From positions 38,684 to 102,683 of the forward strand of contig JABTUV010000015.1 of the NCBI GenBank assembly GCA_015075175.1: a stretch of DNA of 64,000 bases, written 5' to 3'. Positions 49,859-59,044 of the stretch are shown here, piece by piece (position 1 is the stretch's first letter; each line of letters opens with the position of its first letter). The DNA comes from a bacterium (GTDB taxonomy: Bacteria > Hinthialibacterota > Hinthialibacteria > H5-UNCL2). The notes beneath the pieces are model-generated. The model worked only from the letters and a program-made list of their open reading frames with translations. It searched no databases and had not been told where the DNA came from. Both the position numbers and the translations under genes were made by a program.

Positions 49859-50804
49859 ATGGCCGGTGAAACTGTTCTACTCATCGACGAGTCAACCGCG
49901 CGCGCCGACCTGTTTCGCCGGCAATTGACCGGCGCCGGCTACCAGGTGCTGGTGGCGCACGCGGTCGCACCCTTCACCTGCCGGAGGAACCGAGCTGGAC
50001 GTGGTGCTGGCGCAGGCGGACCTGTCCGGGGACGGGGGGCGCGAGGTGGTGGCGAGACTGCGGGGAGACCGGCGCGCGTGGCGGGCGGCCATCGGTCTGC
50101 TCATCCCTGAGGAGACACTGCGCGCGCGCGAGGGCGAGAGCCTGTCCGGCGCGATGGACTATCTGGTCGTGCCCTGTTCGGCGGAGACGCTGGTGCGCAA
50201 GGTAGGCGAACTGGCCCGCGCCGCCGCCGCCCAGCGCGAGGCCGACGCCCGCGCCCGCGAGATGATCACCCGCTACGTCGAGGAGACGCTGGCGACTTCC
50301 TTCCGCCGGCTCCTGGAGGAGAAGGCGCAGGAGATGGTCGAGGACCTGGCGGCGGGCATCGCCGAAGTCCTGGAGGCGCGCGCCCGGGAGGCCATGCGCA
50401 GCCGCCTGGAGGAGGCCATCAACGAGGAGAGCCGCCAGCGCCTGGCCGAACTGGTGCGCGAGACGGGCCTGTCCGTCTTCGGTGAAGTCGCCGAGGAGGC
50501 GGTCTCGCGCGTCGCCTCCGGCATCGTCGAGGCCAAGAGCGATGAGGTCGCCCGCCGCATGGAGGAAGAGGACCTGCCCGAGCTGGTCGGGCGCCTGGTC
50601 GAGCGCGAACTGGAAGGCCGCATGAACGAGTTCACCAGCCGCATCATCGTCTCGGCGGGCAAGGACATCGTCGCCAAGGTCGGCCAGGAGACCGCCGCCA
50701 ACGTGAAGAAGGTGGCCGAACGCACGTTCCCCGAAGTCGCCGAGCGCCTCTTGCCGGGGCTGGTCACCCCTATGGTCCGCCGCCTCGTGAAGGAGTCCAA
50801 GTAG
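49859..50804 (+). CDS. Receiver-like regulator with long helical C-terminus (frameshifted near 49970)
   Basis: ATG 49859 gives 'MAGETVLLIDESTARADLFRRQLTGAGYQVLVAH', the start of a response-regulator receiver. An indel around 49968-49980 switches frame, after which 'ELDVVLAQADLSGDGGREVVARLRGD' (with the phospho-acceptor-like Asp) and 'AMDYLVVPCSAETLVRKVGELAR' complete it. The remaining about 190 residues are one long acidic/basic helical stretch with repeats such as 'EEAVSRVASGIVEAKSDEVARRMEEEDLPELVGRLVEREL', probably a coiled-coil or membrane-lining helix. No DNA-binding domain is present. The function is unknown; it is likely paired with the DUF4388 protein. Confidence 0.65.
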
Positions 50805-50900
50805 GGTGCGCACCGCGCACCGGACCGCCCGCTCGTGGCGTGCGCACCGCGCACCCACGCCCCTGTCGGGGCGCGGCAGCAAGCTGCCGCAGTCCAGAGG
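50803..50900. repeat. Palindromic repeats: family R11 and GCGGCAGC-AA-GCTGCCGC hairpin
   Basis: GGTGCGCACCGCGCACC occurs twice (about 50803 and 50838), followed by GCGGCAGC-AA-GCTGCCGC (50877-50894). These lie between convergent genes and could end both transcripts. Confidence 0.75.
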
Positions 50901-50902
50901 GG

Positions 50903-51922
50903 TCAGCCCGAGGCGCGGATCAGCAGTTCGGGATCGACCTGGTAGGAGGCGAAGCGGGGAGGCTTCTGCTTTTTCACCTTGCACTGAATCAGGAGATGCA
51001 GCGTCTCGGCGCTCTTGCGGGAGATCATGGAGAGGCCCGTTTCCAGGGTAGTCAGGGGAACACGCGCGTAGGCGGAAGTGGGGAGATTGCCCCAACCGAC
51101 CACGCTCAAATCGCCGGGGACGCGCAGACCGGCGCGATCCAGAGCGTCGATCAGCTCAAGCGCGGCCATGTCGGTCCCGCACATTACGGCGTCGGGGCGC
51201 TCGGGCATGGCGGCGATCAGCTGGGCGTGGCGCAAACCGTCCTGGCCGCTGCGGTCCCAGCTGACGACGGCCGGCTCCAGTTGGGGCAGATGCCGGGCCA
51301 GGAGCGCGTCCAGAAAGGCCTGCCGCCGCTCGCGCGCGCGGAAGTTCTCGGGATGCTCAGGCCCCATCACCTGGAGTTGCAGCCGCCGCCGGCCCCGCGA
51401 GACCAAGTGGTCCACCATCATCCCCACGGCCTTGCGACGGTTCTCGTGCGAGCCGGGAAAGGGCGAGTCGGCGGGGCCGTTGAGCAAGACGAAAGGGACC
51501 TCCAGCGCGCGGAGGGCGTCCACGTTCGGGCCGACCAAGGCCCCCGTCGGCCAGATCAACAATCCGTCGCAGCGGCCCCGCCCCAACTGGTCCAGCAGCT
51601 TCAACTCGCGTTCGGCGTCCGCGTAGGAACAGGCGGTAAGCAGAAAGAACCCCTGGTCAGAGAAGTAGCGCTCGATCTCGTCCAACCGTTCGGCCATGAA
51701 GAAGCCGTGCATGTTGGGTACGATCATGCCGATGGTGTGGGTGCGGCGGCTGCGCAGCGACTGGGCCATGGGATTGGGCCGGTAGCCCAGTTCCTCCGCC
51801 AGGGCCTTGACGCGCCGACGCGTCTTGTCGGTAATCAAGGGGCTGGGTAGGTCGCGCAGGATGGTCGAAACCGTGCCGACGGAGACCTTGGCGGCCTTGG
51901 CGATGTCTTTAATGGTTGCCAC
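50903..51922 (-). CDS. LacI-family transcriptional regulator
   Basis: The product is 339 aa. The N-terminal HTH and hinge are classic ('ATIKDIAKAAKVSVGTVSTILRD', 'RRRVKALAEELGYRPNPMAQSLR'). A periplasmic-binding-protein-like effector domain follows ('TIGMIVPNMHGFFMAERLDEIE', 'DAVMCGTDMAALELIDALDRAGLRVPGDLSVVGWGN'). It probably represses a sugar-use operon elsewhere; adjacent genes are not sugar genes. It is divergent from the methyltransferase across 88 bp. ATG 51922 fits the family start exactly. Confidence 0.93.
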   Translation of the reverse strand: MATIKDIAKAAKVSVGTVSTILRDLPSPLITDKTRRRVKALAEELGYRPNPMAQSLRSRRTHTIGMIVPNMHGFFMAERLDEIERYFSDQGFFLLTACSYADAERELKLLDQLGRGRCDGLLIWPTGALVGPNVDALRALEVPFVLLNGPADSPFPGSHENRRKAVGMMVDHLVSRGRRRLQLQVMGPEHPENFRARERRQAFLDALLARHLPQLEPAVVSWDRSGQDGLRHAQLIAAMPERPDAVMCGTDMAALELIDALDRAGLRVPGDLSVVGWGNLPTSAYARVPLTTLETGLSMISRKSAETLHLLIQCKVKKQKPPRFASYQVDPELLIRASG

Positions 51923-52010
51923 GAAGCGAGGGGCTCCCTATAGTCTCGAATGCGCCGAATCAGTCTCCAGACATACCATGTAACGTTCGCGCGATCAATG
52001 CGACGCCGGG

Positions 52011-52619
52011 ATGCCGCCTCAGCCTGACCGACAAAGCCGCTACTGGGAATCCATCGAGGAACGCCGGCCGGCCGACCATCCGGTCGTCCTAGCCTTCGCG
52101 GAGGGCGTCCTGGCCGCCATTCTGCCCCATCTCCAAGAGGGGCCGGTCCTGGAAGTGGGCTGCGGGAACGGCTTTCTGACGCGGGCGCTGGCGCGCCGCC
52201 TGCCCGTCGTCGGGGTGGACTTCTCGCGCGAGATGCTCGCCCACAACCCGACCACCGGTCGGATCCAGGCGCGGGCGGAGGCGCTGCCCTTCCCTGACGG
52301 GGCCTTTCCTGTCGTCCTGTGCCAGAGCCTCCTGCACCATTGCCCCGATCCGGCCGCGGTACTGCGCGAGATGGCACGGGTCTCACGCTGCTGCGTGATC
52401 GCCCACGAACCCAACCGTAACAACCCCGCGCATGGCGCTGTTTTCGCTCACGAGGCGTCGAATGGGGCGCCCGCTCTGGGAGAACGTTCACGGAAAACCT
52501 GTTCCGGCAGGCGGGACTGCGCGTCGTCGAGCATCGTGCGCGGAATGATCCTGCCTAACAAGACGCCGGCGTGGCTCTTGCCGGTCGCGCAACGGCTGGA
52601 CGGCGGCCGGCGGGCGTAG
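52011..52619 (+). CDS. Class I SAM-dependent methyltransferase (compensating frameshifts)
   Basis: The product is 202 aa as read. 'GPVLEVGCGNGFLTRALARRLPVVGVDFSREML' is SAM motif I, and 'FPDGAFPVVLCQSLLHHCPDPAAVLREMARV' covers motifs II-III. Between about 52430 and 52540 the frame yields unlikely residues. Another frame there reads 'ALFSLTRR...WENVHGKPVPAGG', and the original frame resumes at 'GMILPNKTPAWLLPVAQRLDG'. So two compensating indels are probable, leaving an altered C-terminal segment of about 35 residues. Substrate unknown; the C-terminal pattern resembles small lipid/quinone-type methyltransferases. Confidence 0.7.
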   Translation: MPPQPDRQSRYWESIEERRPADHPVVLAFAEGVLAAILPHLQEGPVLEVGCGNGFLTRALARRLPVVGVDFSREMLAHNPTTGRIQARAEALPFPDGAFPVVLCQSLLHHCPDPAAVLREMARVSRCCVIAHEPNRNNPAHGAVFAHEASNGAPALGERSRKTCSGRRDCASSSIVRGMILPNKTPAWLLPVAQRLDGGRRA

Positions 52620-52644
52620 GGGTTTTACAGGCTGGTGGTGGGGA

Positions 52645-52730
52645 GAAGGATGGGACGGGTGGGACCTATGGACAAGTCGCCCGGATGTCATGCGCCGCGT
52701 CCCAGGTCCCATAGGTCTCATAGGTCTCTG
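52645..52730. repeat. Palindromic repeat, family R9, copy 2
   Basis: GGGATGGGACGGGTGGGACCTATGG (left) against CCGCGTCCCAGGTCCCATAGG (right). It is the counterpart of 33827-33896 and lies between convergent genes. Confidence 0.75.
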
Positions 52731-52733
52731 GGG

Positions 52734-52904
52734 CTATCTTCTCTTGAGCATCCACGTGCGGACGACACGGGCCAGCTCTTCCGGGGCGGTCTCGCGGATG
52801 ATTCTGAAATTCTCGTCGATGGGGCGATGCTGCGCGCGCATCTCCTCGATGCGTTGCTCGAGTGCGCGACGGCGGGCGTCGTCCGGTCGATAGTACTCTT
52901 TCAT
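52734..52904 (-). CDS. Small conserved-looking protein (56 aa)
   Basis: ATG 52904, stop at 52734. The product starts MKEYYRPDDARRRALEQRI, continues EEMRAQHRPIDENFRIIRET and ends APEELARVVRTWMLKRR: a highly charged helical protein. An AT-rich, promoter-like stretch precedes it. I do not recognise the family; the amino-acid composition and third-position GC look genuine, and the gene is bounded by a repeat on one side and hisD (divergent) on the other. Confidence 0.55.
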   Translation of the reverse strand: MKEYYRPDDARRRALEQRIEEMRAQHRPIDENFRIIRETAPEELARVVRTWMLKRR

Positions 52905-52991
52905 GCCCTTATTTTACCGCGGTTGCGGCAACTTTCCCGTTCTGCGCGCCAGACTCATGTGCTAAAGTTAGCTCGTGGAGGTGGTTGAACC

Positions 52992-54305
52992 ATGAGACGA
53001 TTGGCGGCGCGGGAGAGCCGGCAGGAGATTGTCAAGCTGTTCGCCGAACGCAACGCGGACGCCGCCGCGGTGCGCGAGCGGGCGGCGGAGATCGTGCAGA
53101 CGGTGAAACTGACCGGCGACGCGGCCCTGGTCGCCTACAGCCGCGAGTTCGACCAAGTGGACCTCGCCGACGGCCTGGCGGTCCCCCCCGAGATGCTGTC
53201 CCAGGCGGAGAAGATCATCTCGCGCCCGCTGCGGGCCGCCATCGAACTGGCGATCACGCGCATCCGGCGCTTCCACGAGGCCGCCAAGCCCAGGTCATTT
53301 GAACTCAAAGAGGCGGGAGGGCGCGTAGGGACGGACTGGAAGCCGCTGGCGCGCGCGGGCGTTTATGCTCCGGGGGGAACCGCCCCGCTCTTTTCCACGC
53401 TCCTCATGTGCGCCGTGCCCGCCCTGGTCGCCGGCTGCGAGGAGATTGTCGTGTGCACCCCGCCGCAGCAGAAGCTGGGCGGGGGCGTGCATCCGGCGAT
53501 TCTGGCCTGCTGCTCGATTCTGCACATCCGCAAGGTCTTTCGCATCGGCGGGGCGCAGGCCATCGCGGCGATGGCCTATGGTACTGAGAGCGTTCCGCGC
53601 GTGGACGTGATCGCCGGCCCCGGCAACAGCTACGTGACGGAAGCCAAGCGCCTGGTGTGCGGGGACGTGCGCATCGACTCTTTGGCCGGTCCGAGCGAAG
53701 TGCTGGTGATCGCCGACGCCTCCGCCCATCCTGCCTTCGTGGCCGCCGACCTTCTGGCCCAGGCCGAGCACGCCGGCGACAACGGCTGCGTGGTGATCTC
53801 ACCGGACGGCGCGCTGCTCGACCAGGTCATGGCCGAAGTGGACAAGCAACTGGCGCATCTGTCGCGGCAGTCGCTGGCGCGCAGCTCGATGGACAGGTAC
53901 GGGCTGGCCATTCACACCGACTCGCTGGAGGAGGCCTTCGATCTGGCCAACCAGTTCGCGCCCGAGCATCTGGAATTGATGCTGGAGCATCCCCGCGAGT
54001 GGCTGCCCCGGGTGCGATGCGCGGGAGCGGTGTTCTTGGGCGCATGGACGCCGGAGCCACTGGGCGACTACCTGGCCGGACCCAACCACGTGCTGCCGAC
54101 CAACGGCAGCGCCCGCTTCTCCGGTCCGCTCTCGACGGACGTGTTTATGAAGAGTACCAGCATCTTGGAATTCGACCGCGAGGGGCTGGCCTCGCTCGCC
54201 GAGGCGACCATCCGGCTGGCGGAAGAGGAGTGCCTGTCCGCGCATGCCGCCTCCATCCGCATCAGGACTTCGACAAGCCCTCTCTCTGGGGAGAGGGTTG
54301 GGTGA
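52992..54305 (+). CDS. hisD: Histidinol dehydrogenase
   Basis: The product is 437 aa. It catalyses the last two steps of histidine synthesis (L-histidinol to L-histidine, NAD+). Motifs: 'APGGTAPLFSTLLMCAVPALVAG', 'IGGAQAIAAMAYGTESVPRVDVIAGPGNSYV', 'SLAGPSEVLVIADASAHPAFVAADLLAQAEHAGDN' (zinc/substrate region) and 'QFAPEHLELML' with 'GDYLAGPNHVLPT'. ATG 52992 follows GTGGAGGTGG. The last about 10 residues (STSPLSGERVG) are encoded by the CCTCTCTCTGGGGAGAGG repeat, replacing the native C-terminus. It is followed 10 bp later by hisC. Confidence 0.95.
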   Translation: MRRLAARESRQEIVKLFAERNADAAAVRERAAEIVQTVKLTGDAALVAYSREFDQVDLADGLAVPPEMLSQAEKIISRPLRAAIELAITRIRRFHEAAKPRSFELKEAGGRVGTDWKPLARAGVYAPGGTAPLFSTLLMCAVPALVAGCEEIVVCTPPQQKLGGGVHPAILACCSILHIRKVFRIGGAQAIAAMAYGTESVPRVDVIAGPGNSYVTEAKRLVCGDVRIDSLAGPSEVLVIADASAHPAFVAADLLAQAEHAGDNGCVVISPDGALLDQVMAEVDKQLAHLSRQSLARSSMDRYGLAIHTDSLEEAFDLANQFAPEHLELMLEHPREWLPRVRCAGAVFLGAWTPEPLGDYLAGPNHVLPTNGSARFSGPLSTDVFMKSTSILEFDREGLASLAEATIRLAEEECLSAHAASIRIRTSTSPLSGERVG

Positions 54306-54310
54306 GGGGA
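54278..54310. repeat. Palindromic repeat, family R7, copy 3 (inside the hisD end)
   Basis: CCCTCTCTCTGGGGAGAGGG-TTGGGTGAGGGG. It encodes the tail of HisD and its stop, and also provides the purine-rich sequence before the hisC GTG start. Confidence 0.75.
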
Positions 54311-54315
54311 CGGTC

Positions 54316-55383
54316 GTGAATGCCTACCTGCGGCGGTCGGTGGATGCGGCGGAGGGCTACGTGCCGGGCGAGCAGCCGCGGCCGGGCGAGGTCAAGCTGA
54401 ACACCAACGAAAATCCCTTCCCGCCCAGTCCGCGCGTGCGCGAACTGCTGCAGGGCTGGGATACGGGGCGGCTGCGCATCTATCCCGAGCCGACTTCGCG
54501 CGCTTTGCGCGAGGCGGCGGGCCGCGTCTGGGGGCTTCCCGCCGAGAATATTCTCGCCGGCAACGGCTCGGACGAGATTCTCGCCATGCTCTTTCGCGCG
54601 GTATTGGAGCCGGGAGAGCGCGTGGTTTTCACCGAGCCGAGTTACATTCTTTACGACACGCTCACGCGCCTTTTTGACGGCGTGCCCGCGCCGCTCCCCT
54701 GCGGGCCGGACTTCAGCCTGCCGGAAGAGCTCGATCAAGCGCCGGCGCGGCTGGTACTGCTAGCGTCGCCCAATCCGCCCGCGGGACGCTCCTGGCCCAA
54801 CGATTACATCGCCCGCATCTGCCGCGCGAATCTTGGGCGCGGGGTGGTCGTGGTCGACGAGGCTTACGTCGATTTCGCCGACGCAAACGCCCTGCCGCTT
54901 CTGTCGCACTATGAGAATCTTGTGATTGCGCGCACGCTTTCCAAGTCGTACTCGCTGGCGGGTTTGCGCGTGGGTTTCGCGCTGGGCAGCCCGGCGGTTC
55001 TTGAGGGCATGGACAAGGTGCGCGATTCGTATAACGTCGATTGTCTGGCGCAGGCCATCGCCGTCGCCGCGTTGGAGGATCAGGAGTATTTCTCCGGAAA
55101 CGTGTCGTTTCTGCGTTCCGAGCGGCGGCGGGTGCGGGAGGGGCTTATGGCGCTGGGGTTTCACGTCCCCGAGAGCCAGGCCAATTTTGTCTTTGCCTCC
55201 CATCCCGCAATATCGGGGCGGGATCTGTTCGTCCGCCTGCGCGAGCGGGGGCTTTTGTATCGTTACTTTTCGCGGCCCGGCATGAATCACGGCGTGCGCA
55301 TCACCATCGGCGCCGCCGAGCACAACGACCGGCTGCTGGCGGCCGCCGCCGAGATCCTGGCATCCACGAGGGTGAGGGCATGA
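54316..55383 (+). CDS. hisC: Histidinol-phosphate aminotransferase
   Basis: The product is 355 aa from GTG 54316 (VNAYLRRSVDAAEGYVPGEQ), just after GGTGAGGGGA. Fold-type I aminotransferase: 'KLNTNENPFPPSPRV', 'AGNGSDEILAMLFRA', 'VVVVDEAYVDFAD' (Asp binding PLP nitrogen) and the PLP lysine in 'IARTLSKSYSLAGLRVGFALG'. It transfers an amino group from glutamate to imidazole-acetol phosphate. It overlaps hisB by 4 nt (ATGA at 55380). Confidence 0.94.
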   Translation: MNAYLRRSVDAAEGYVPGEQPRPGEVKLNTNENPFPPSPRVRELLQGWDTGRLRIYPEPTSRALREAAGRVWGLPAENILAGNGSDEILAMLFRAVLEPGERVVFTEPSYILYDTLTRLFDGVPAPLPCGPDFSLPEELDQAPARLVLLASPNPPAGRSWPNDYIARICRANLGRGVVVVDEAYVDFADANALPLLSHYENLVIARTLSKSYSLAGLRVGFALGSPAVLEGMDKVRDSYNVDCLAQAIAVAALEDQEYFSGNVSFLRSERRRVREGLMALGFHVPESQANFVFASHPAISGRDLFVRLRERGLLYRYFSRPGMNHGVRITIGAAEHNDRLLAAAAEILASTRVRA

Positions 55384-55973
55384 AGAAGAGCCATCGCGTG
55401 GCGGAAAAGAGCCGCAAGACCCGCGAGACCGAGATCCGCCTCAAGCTCAACCTGGACGGCGAGGGCAAGTACGCCGTTACCACCGGCGTGCCCTTCTTCG
55501 ACCACATGCTGGAGCAACTTTCGCGCCACAGCGGCATCGACCTGGAGATCGAGGCCAGGGGCGACATCGAGATCGACGCCCACCACACCGTCGAGGACGT
55601 GGGGATCGTCTTGGGACAGGCCTTTTCGCAAGCGCTGGGCGAGATGCGCGGCATCCAACGCTATGGTTACGCCAGCGTGCCGATGGAAGAGGCGCTGGCC
55701 CATTCCGCCGTGGACCTCTGCGGGCGCAGCAATCTCATTTATCACGTCAAGACGGCCACGAGCACGGTCGGCAATTTCGACACCGAGCTGGCGGAGGAGT
55801 TTTTCCGCGCGTTCGTTTCCAACGCGAAAATTACCTTGCACGTCAACCTGGCCTACGGCAACAACCAGCATCATATCCTGGAGGCGGTGTTCAAGTCGGT
55901 AGCGAGGTCGCTGCGCATGGCGGTCGCCCTGACGGGGGGCGGAGACGTGCCGTCCACCAAGGGCGTGTTGTAG
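55380..55973 (+). CDS. hisB: Imidazoleglycerol-phosphate dehydratase
   Basis: The product is 197 aa, a monofunctional IGPD. The two metal-binding triads are in 'VPFFDHMLEQLSRHSGIDL' (H) with 'DIEIDAHHTVEDVGIVLGQA' (HHxxE), and in 'NNQHHILEAVFKSVARSLRMA' (HHxxEAxFK). Product start MKKSHRVAEKSRKTRETEIR. It completes a hisD-hisC-hisB operon; other his genes are elsewhere in the genome. Confidence 0.96.
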   Translation: MKKSHRVAEKSRKTRETEIRLKLNLDGEGKYAVTTGVPFFDHMLEQLSRHSGIDLEIEARGDIEIDAHHTVEDVGIVLGQAFSQALGEMRGIQRYGYASVPMEEALAHSAVDLCGRSNLIYHVKTATSTVGNFDTELAEEFFRAFVSNAKITLHVNLAYGNNQHHILEAVFKSVARSLRMAVALTGGGDVPSTKGVL

Positions 55974-55983
55974 GGGCGCCGCG

Positions 55984-56060
55984 AGGGACAGGCGCCGATT
56001 TCCGGCGCTACGCGACCGTCCAAGGCAAGAAGGCATCTTCGGAAATCGGCGCCTGTCCCT
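55984..56060. repeat. Palindromic repeat, family R3, perfect 20-bp arms
   Basis: The arm AGGGACAGGCGCCGATTTCC (55984-56003) and its exact reverse complement (56041-56060) flank a 37-nt loop. It is directly after hisB and may end the his transcript. Related in form, not in sequence, to R1 and R2. Confidence 0.92.
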
Positions 56061-56138
56061 TGTTCTCTTGAAGCGTGTCGGCAGGATGCCGACACGCGAG
56101 CCGGCGGGACGCCGGCGTTACCGGTTCGCGGCGAAGCG

Positions 56139-56948
56139 GTGAGCTATTCTTTGATCGATCCCGACTATGAGTCCGTCCTGTCCGGGCTGGCGCCGTGGAG
56201 CGAGGCGACGCTTGCGGGCCTGCCGGGGGCGCAGTGCGTGAAGGCGGCGCCCGGGCGCCTGGTGTATCGCGTGCCGCGCGGCGGGCAGGTTTTTTACTTC
56301 AAACGCTATCGCCCCCGCCGCTGGTGGAGGCGGTTCGTGCCCACCAGCAAGGGCCGGCGCGAGCGCCTGATTACGGAGGCCGCTCATGCGCGCGGGTTGC
56401 CCGTGCCGCGGCTCGCGGCCTACGCCGAACAGGCGGGCGACGCCTTTCTGGTTCTCACCGAAGTCGGACCTCAAGGGCACCTGGTCGAGGTCCTCCGCAA
56501 ACGTCGTACTGAGTCGGGCGCCACCCTTTTGAACTCAAAAGGGTTCGTGCCGCGCCAGTTCCTGCGGCGTCTGGCCGAGTTCGTGGCCGACCTGCACGAG
56601 AAGGGTTTCGTGCACGACGATCTCTCCGCCCTGCACATCCGACTGGACGAGGCGGACCGGTTTTATCTCATCGACCTGGATCACGGCCGCTTTCTCTCAC
56701 GCGTGCCGGACGTGCTGCGGCTGCACAACCTCCTGCAACTGTATCGCTCGATGACGCGGCTTTCCCCGCGCGCGGTGGACGTGTACAGGTTTTTCAGATA
56801 CTATTGTGAGCGCGTTCCGGCTTGGCGGGGACGCGAGAAACTCTACTGGAGACGGCTGGCGAAGGCGATGGACTATCGCACCCGGAGCGCGCGGGGGCTG
56901 TTTTTCCGCGCGCGCTACGCCATGATCCTGCGGGGGTGGACGCGGTGA
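56139..56948 (+). CDS. Lipopolysaccharide-core (Kdo/WaaP-type) kinase family protein
   Basis: The product is 269 aa from GTG 56139 ([14 protein letters not shown] when initiated). The fold of a Kdo kinase/InaA-like protein is suggested by '[18 protein letters not shown]' (ATP-anchoring Lys), '[22 protein letters not shown]' (catalytic HxD, here HDD) and '[10 protein letters not shown]' (DxD for DFG). It probably phosphorylates an inner-core LPS sugar. Residues about 125-137 ('[14 protein letters not shown]') are an insertion encoded by palindromic repeat R4 (56517-56546), in frame. It overlaps the ABC exporter gene by 4 nt (GTGA). Confidence 0.78.
   Translation: MSYSLIDPDYESVLSGLAPWSEATLAGLPGAQCVKAAPGRLVYRVPRGGQVFYFKRYRPRRWWRRFVPTSKGRRERLITEAAHARGLPVPRLAAYAEQAGDAFLVLTEVGPQGHLVEVLRKRRTESGATLLNSKGFVPRQFLRRLAEFVADLHEKGFVHDDLSALHIRLDEADRFYLIDLDHGRFLSRVPDVLRLHNLLQLYRSMTRLSPRAVDVYRFFRYYCERVPAWRGREKLYWRRLAKAMDYRTRSARGLFFRARYAMILRGWTR
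56517..56546. repeat. Palindromic repeat, family R4, inside the Kdo-kinase-like gene
   Basis: GGCGCCACCCTTTTGAACTC followed by AAAAGGGT. It differs from the intergenic copies by only a few bases and preserves the reading frame. Confidence 0.85.
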
Positions 56949-59044
56949 GGCAGGTCCCTCCGCTGTGGATCGTGCGGCGGCTCTTTCCCTACCTTTGGCG
57001 CTACAAATTCCGGTTGGCGTCGGCGTTCGTGTGCATGGCCATGGTCGCCGTCTTGGCGGCGGGGACGCTGCTCCTGCTCAAACCGGTGCTGGACGTACTG
57101 TTCGCGCCCAAGACCAACGCGGGAGTGGTGGTGTGGCGGGCGCCGGCGGAGCGGGCGGCGGAGCTGGGCGCGGCCATCTCACAGTATCGGCAGGTGACGA
57201 CCTGCCTGGCGTTTCCCGGACCCGCTTCGGGCGAGATGGAGTTGCGCGCCAGCCTGGCGGCGAGGAGCCGCGAGCAATTGGCGGGCATGGCGGGGCGCAT
57301 CAGCGCCGAACTGGGCCTGCCCATGCCCGAGATTCTTCCCGCCGCGGAGGCCTTCTCGCAGATCACCAAGGCACGCTCCGCGACCGATACCGAAGAGGGC
57401 GCGCCCAGCTGGAACGATCGCCTTCTGTCCCGCGTGTACGCCTGGGTGGGCGATTATCGCGCCCGCCACGGCTCCGACTACGCCGCGCTGGTCATGATCG
57501 CCTTTCTTATCATAGTTCTGATGGGCCTGAAGGGATATTTCACTTTTCTCAACGAGTATCTCACCGCCTGGGTCGGCAACAAAGTCGAGATGGACCTGCG
57601 GCTGGACGTGTTCCAGCACATATGCTCGTTCTCGCTCCTGCGTTTTCATCGCCAGAGCGTGGGCGAGCTGATGAGCTACATCGCCAACGACATCCAGCTG
57701 TTGCGCTCCTCGACCTTTGACGTGGTGGGCAAGGTGGTGCAGGAGCCGCTGACCATGCTGGGGATTCTGACGGTCCTGTTCGGGATCGACGCGCGCTTGA
57801 CGGTACTGGCGCTCTTGGTTACGCCGGTGACGGGATGGGTGATCGCGCAGTTCGGGCGGCGCGTCAAGTCGGCGCGCCGCGCCGCCCAGGGCCATCTCGC
57901 CGACATTAACGCGGTGCAGCAGGAGGCCTACTCGGGCATCCGCGTGGTCAAGGCGTTCGGCATGGAGGAGTATGAGGTGCGCCGTTTCACCGAGGCGAGC
58001 CGCAAGGTTTTCCGCATGTTGATGAAGTCGGCGCGGGCGCGCTCGGCCAGCAGCCCGGTGATCGAGTTTCTGGGCGCGCTGGCGCTGGGGGGGACGCTGC
58101 TTCTGGGCGGCTGGTTCGTCAATACGCGCCGCATCGAGGGCAGCGAATTCCTGCAGTTCATGGCGGGCCTGGCGTTGCTCTACCAGCCCGCCAAGCAGCT
58201 CTCCAAGGCGTACAACGCGCTGATGGCGGGGTTGGTGGGGGGCGAGCGCGTGTTCGAGCTCTTGGCCGACCGGCCGGACGTCGAGGATGCTCCCGACGCG
58301 GTTCCCATGCCGCCGTTTCGGGACAAGATTGAATTCAGACACGTCGGATTCAGTTATCTGCCCGGCCGCCCGGTGGTTCATGATTACAGCCTTACCGTCC
58401 GGCGAGGGGAGGTGATCGCGATGGTCGGGCCCTCCGGAAGCGGAAAGTCCACGCTCATGAACATGCTGGGGTGCCTGGACACTCCCACGAGCGGGCGCTA
58501 TGACTTCACGGGCAAGAATGTGGCAACGATGAGCGACGACGAACTGGCCGAGATCCGCAATCGCGAGATCGGTTTTGTTTTTCAGACCTTCAACCTCCTG
58601 CCGCGCTCAAACGCCCTTCACAATGTCGAGTTGCCGCTGATCTACGCCGGCATCGGCCGCACCGAACGGCTGAACCGTGCGCAGGCGGCGCTGGAGGCCG
58701 TGGGCCTGGGAGACCGGATGCATCATCGTCCGAACGAACTTTCAGGCGGGCAGCGCCAGCGCGTGGCCATTGCCCGGGCGCTGGTGAATGATCCCAAGAT
58801 CATTTTTGCGGACGAGCCCACCGGAAATCTTGATTCGCATACCGGCGAACTGATCCTGCAGTTGTTCCGCAAGCTCAGCACCGAAGGGCGCACGATCATC
58901 CTCGTCACGCATGATCCGGAAATTGCCGCCATCACTCCGCGGCGCATTGAAATCCGCGATGGCAAGATCGCCGATACAGTGGACGAAACGCTGGCCGGAC
59001 TGAAGCGGCCAACCCAACCCGTGGCCGCAGGCGGGTCATCATGA
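56945..59044 (+). CDS. Chimeric ABC exporter: MsbA-like TMD joined to a MacB/LolD-type ATPase
   Basis: The product is 699 aa from GTG 56945. Residues 1-440 are an MsbA-type half-transporter: six transmembrane helices ('[28 protein letters not shown]', '[21 protein letters not shown]'), '[20 protein letters not shown]' and '[17 protein letters not shown]'. The ATPase begins as MsbA ('[20 protein letters not shown]') but, from Walker A '[20 protein letters not shown]' (about residue 495), switches to a MacB/LolD-type sequence ('[28 protein letters not shown]', '[15 protein letters not shown]', '[16 protein letters not shown]'). The switch lies within the conserved Walker A, the expected point for recombination or mis-assembly. 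Confidence 0.8.
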   Translation: MRQVPPLWIVRRLFPYLWRYKFRLASAFVCMAMVAVLAAGTLLLLKPVLDVLFAPKTNAGVVVWRAPAERAAELGAAISQYRQVTTCLAFPGPASGEMELRASLAARSREQLAGMAGRISAELGLPMPEILPAAEAFSQITKARSATDTEEGAPSWNDRLLSRVYAWVGDYRARHGSDYAALVMIAFLIIVLMGLKGYFTFLNEYLTAWVGNKVEMDLRLDVFQHICSFSLLRFHRQSVGELMSYIANDIQLLRSSTFDVVGKVVQEPLTMLGILTVLFGIDARLTVLALLVTPVTGWVIAQFGRRVKSARRAAQGHLADINAVQQEAYSGIRVVKAFGMEEYEVRRFTEASRKVFRMLMKSARARSASSPVIEFLGALALGGTLLLGGWFVNTRRIEGSEFLQFMAGLALLYQPAKQLSKAYNALMAGLVGGERVFELLADRPDVEDAPDAVPMPPFRDKIEFRHVGFSYLPGRPVVHDYSLTVRRGEVIAMVGPSGSGKSTLMNMLGCLDTPTSGRYDFTGKNVATMSDDELAEIRNREIGFVFQTFNLLPRSNALHNVELPLIYAGIGRTERLNRAQAALEAVGLGDRMHHRPNELSGGQRQRVAIARALVNDPKIIFADEPTGNLDSHTGELILQLFRKLSTEGRTIILVTHDPEIAAITPRRIEIRDGKIADTVDETLAGLKRPTQPVAAGGSS

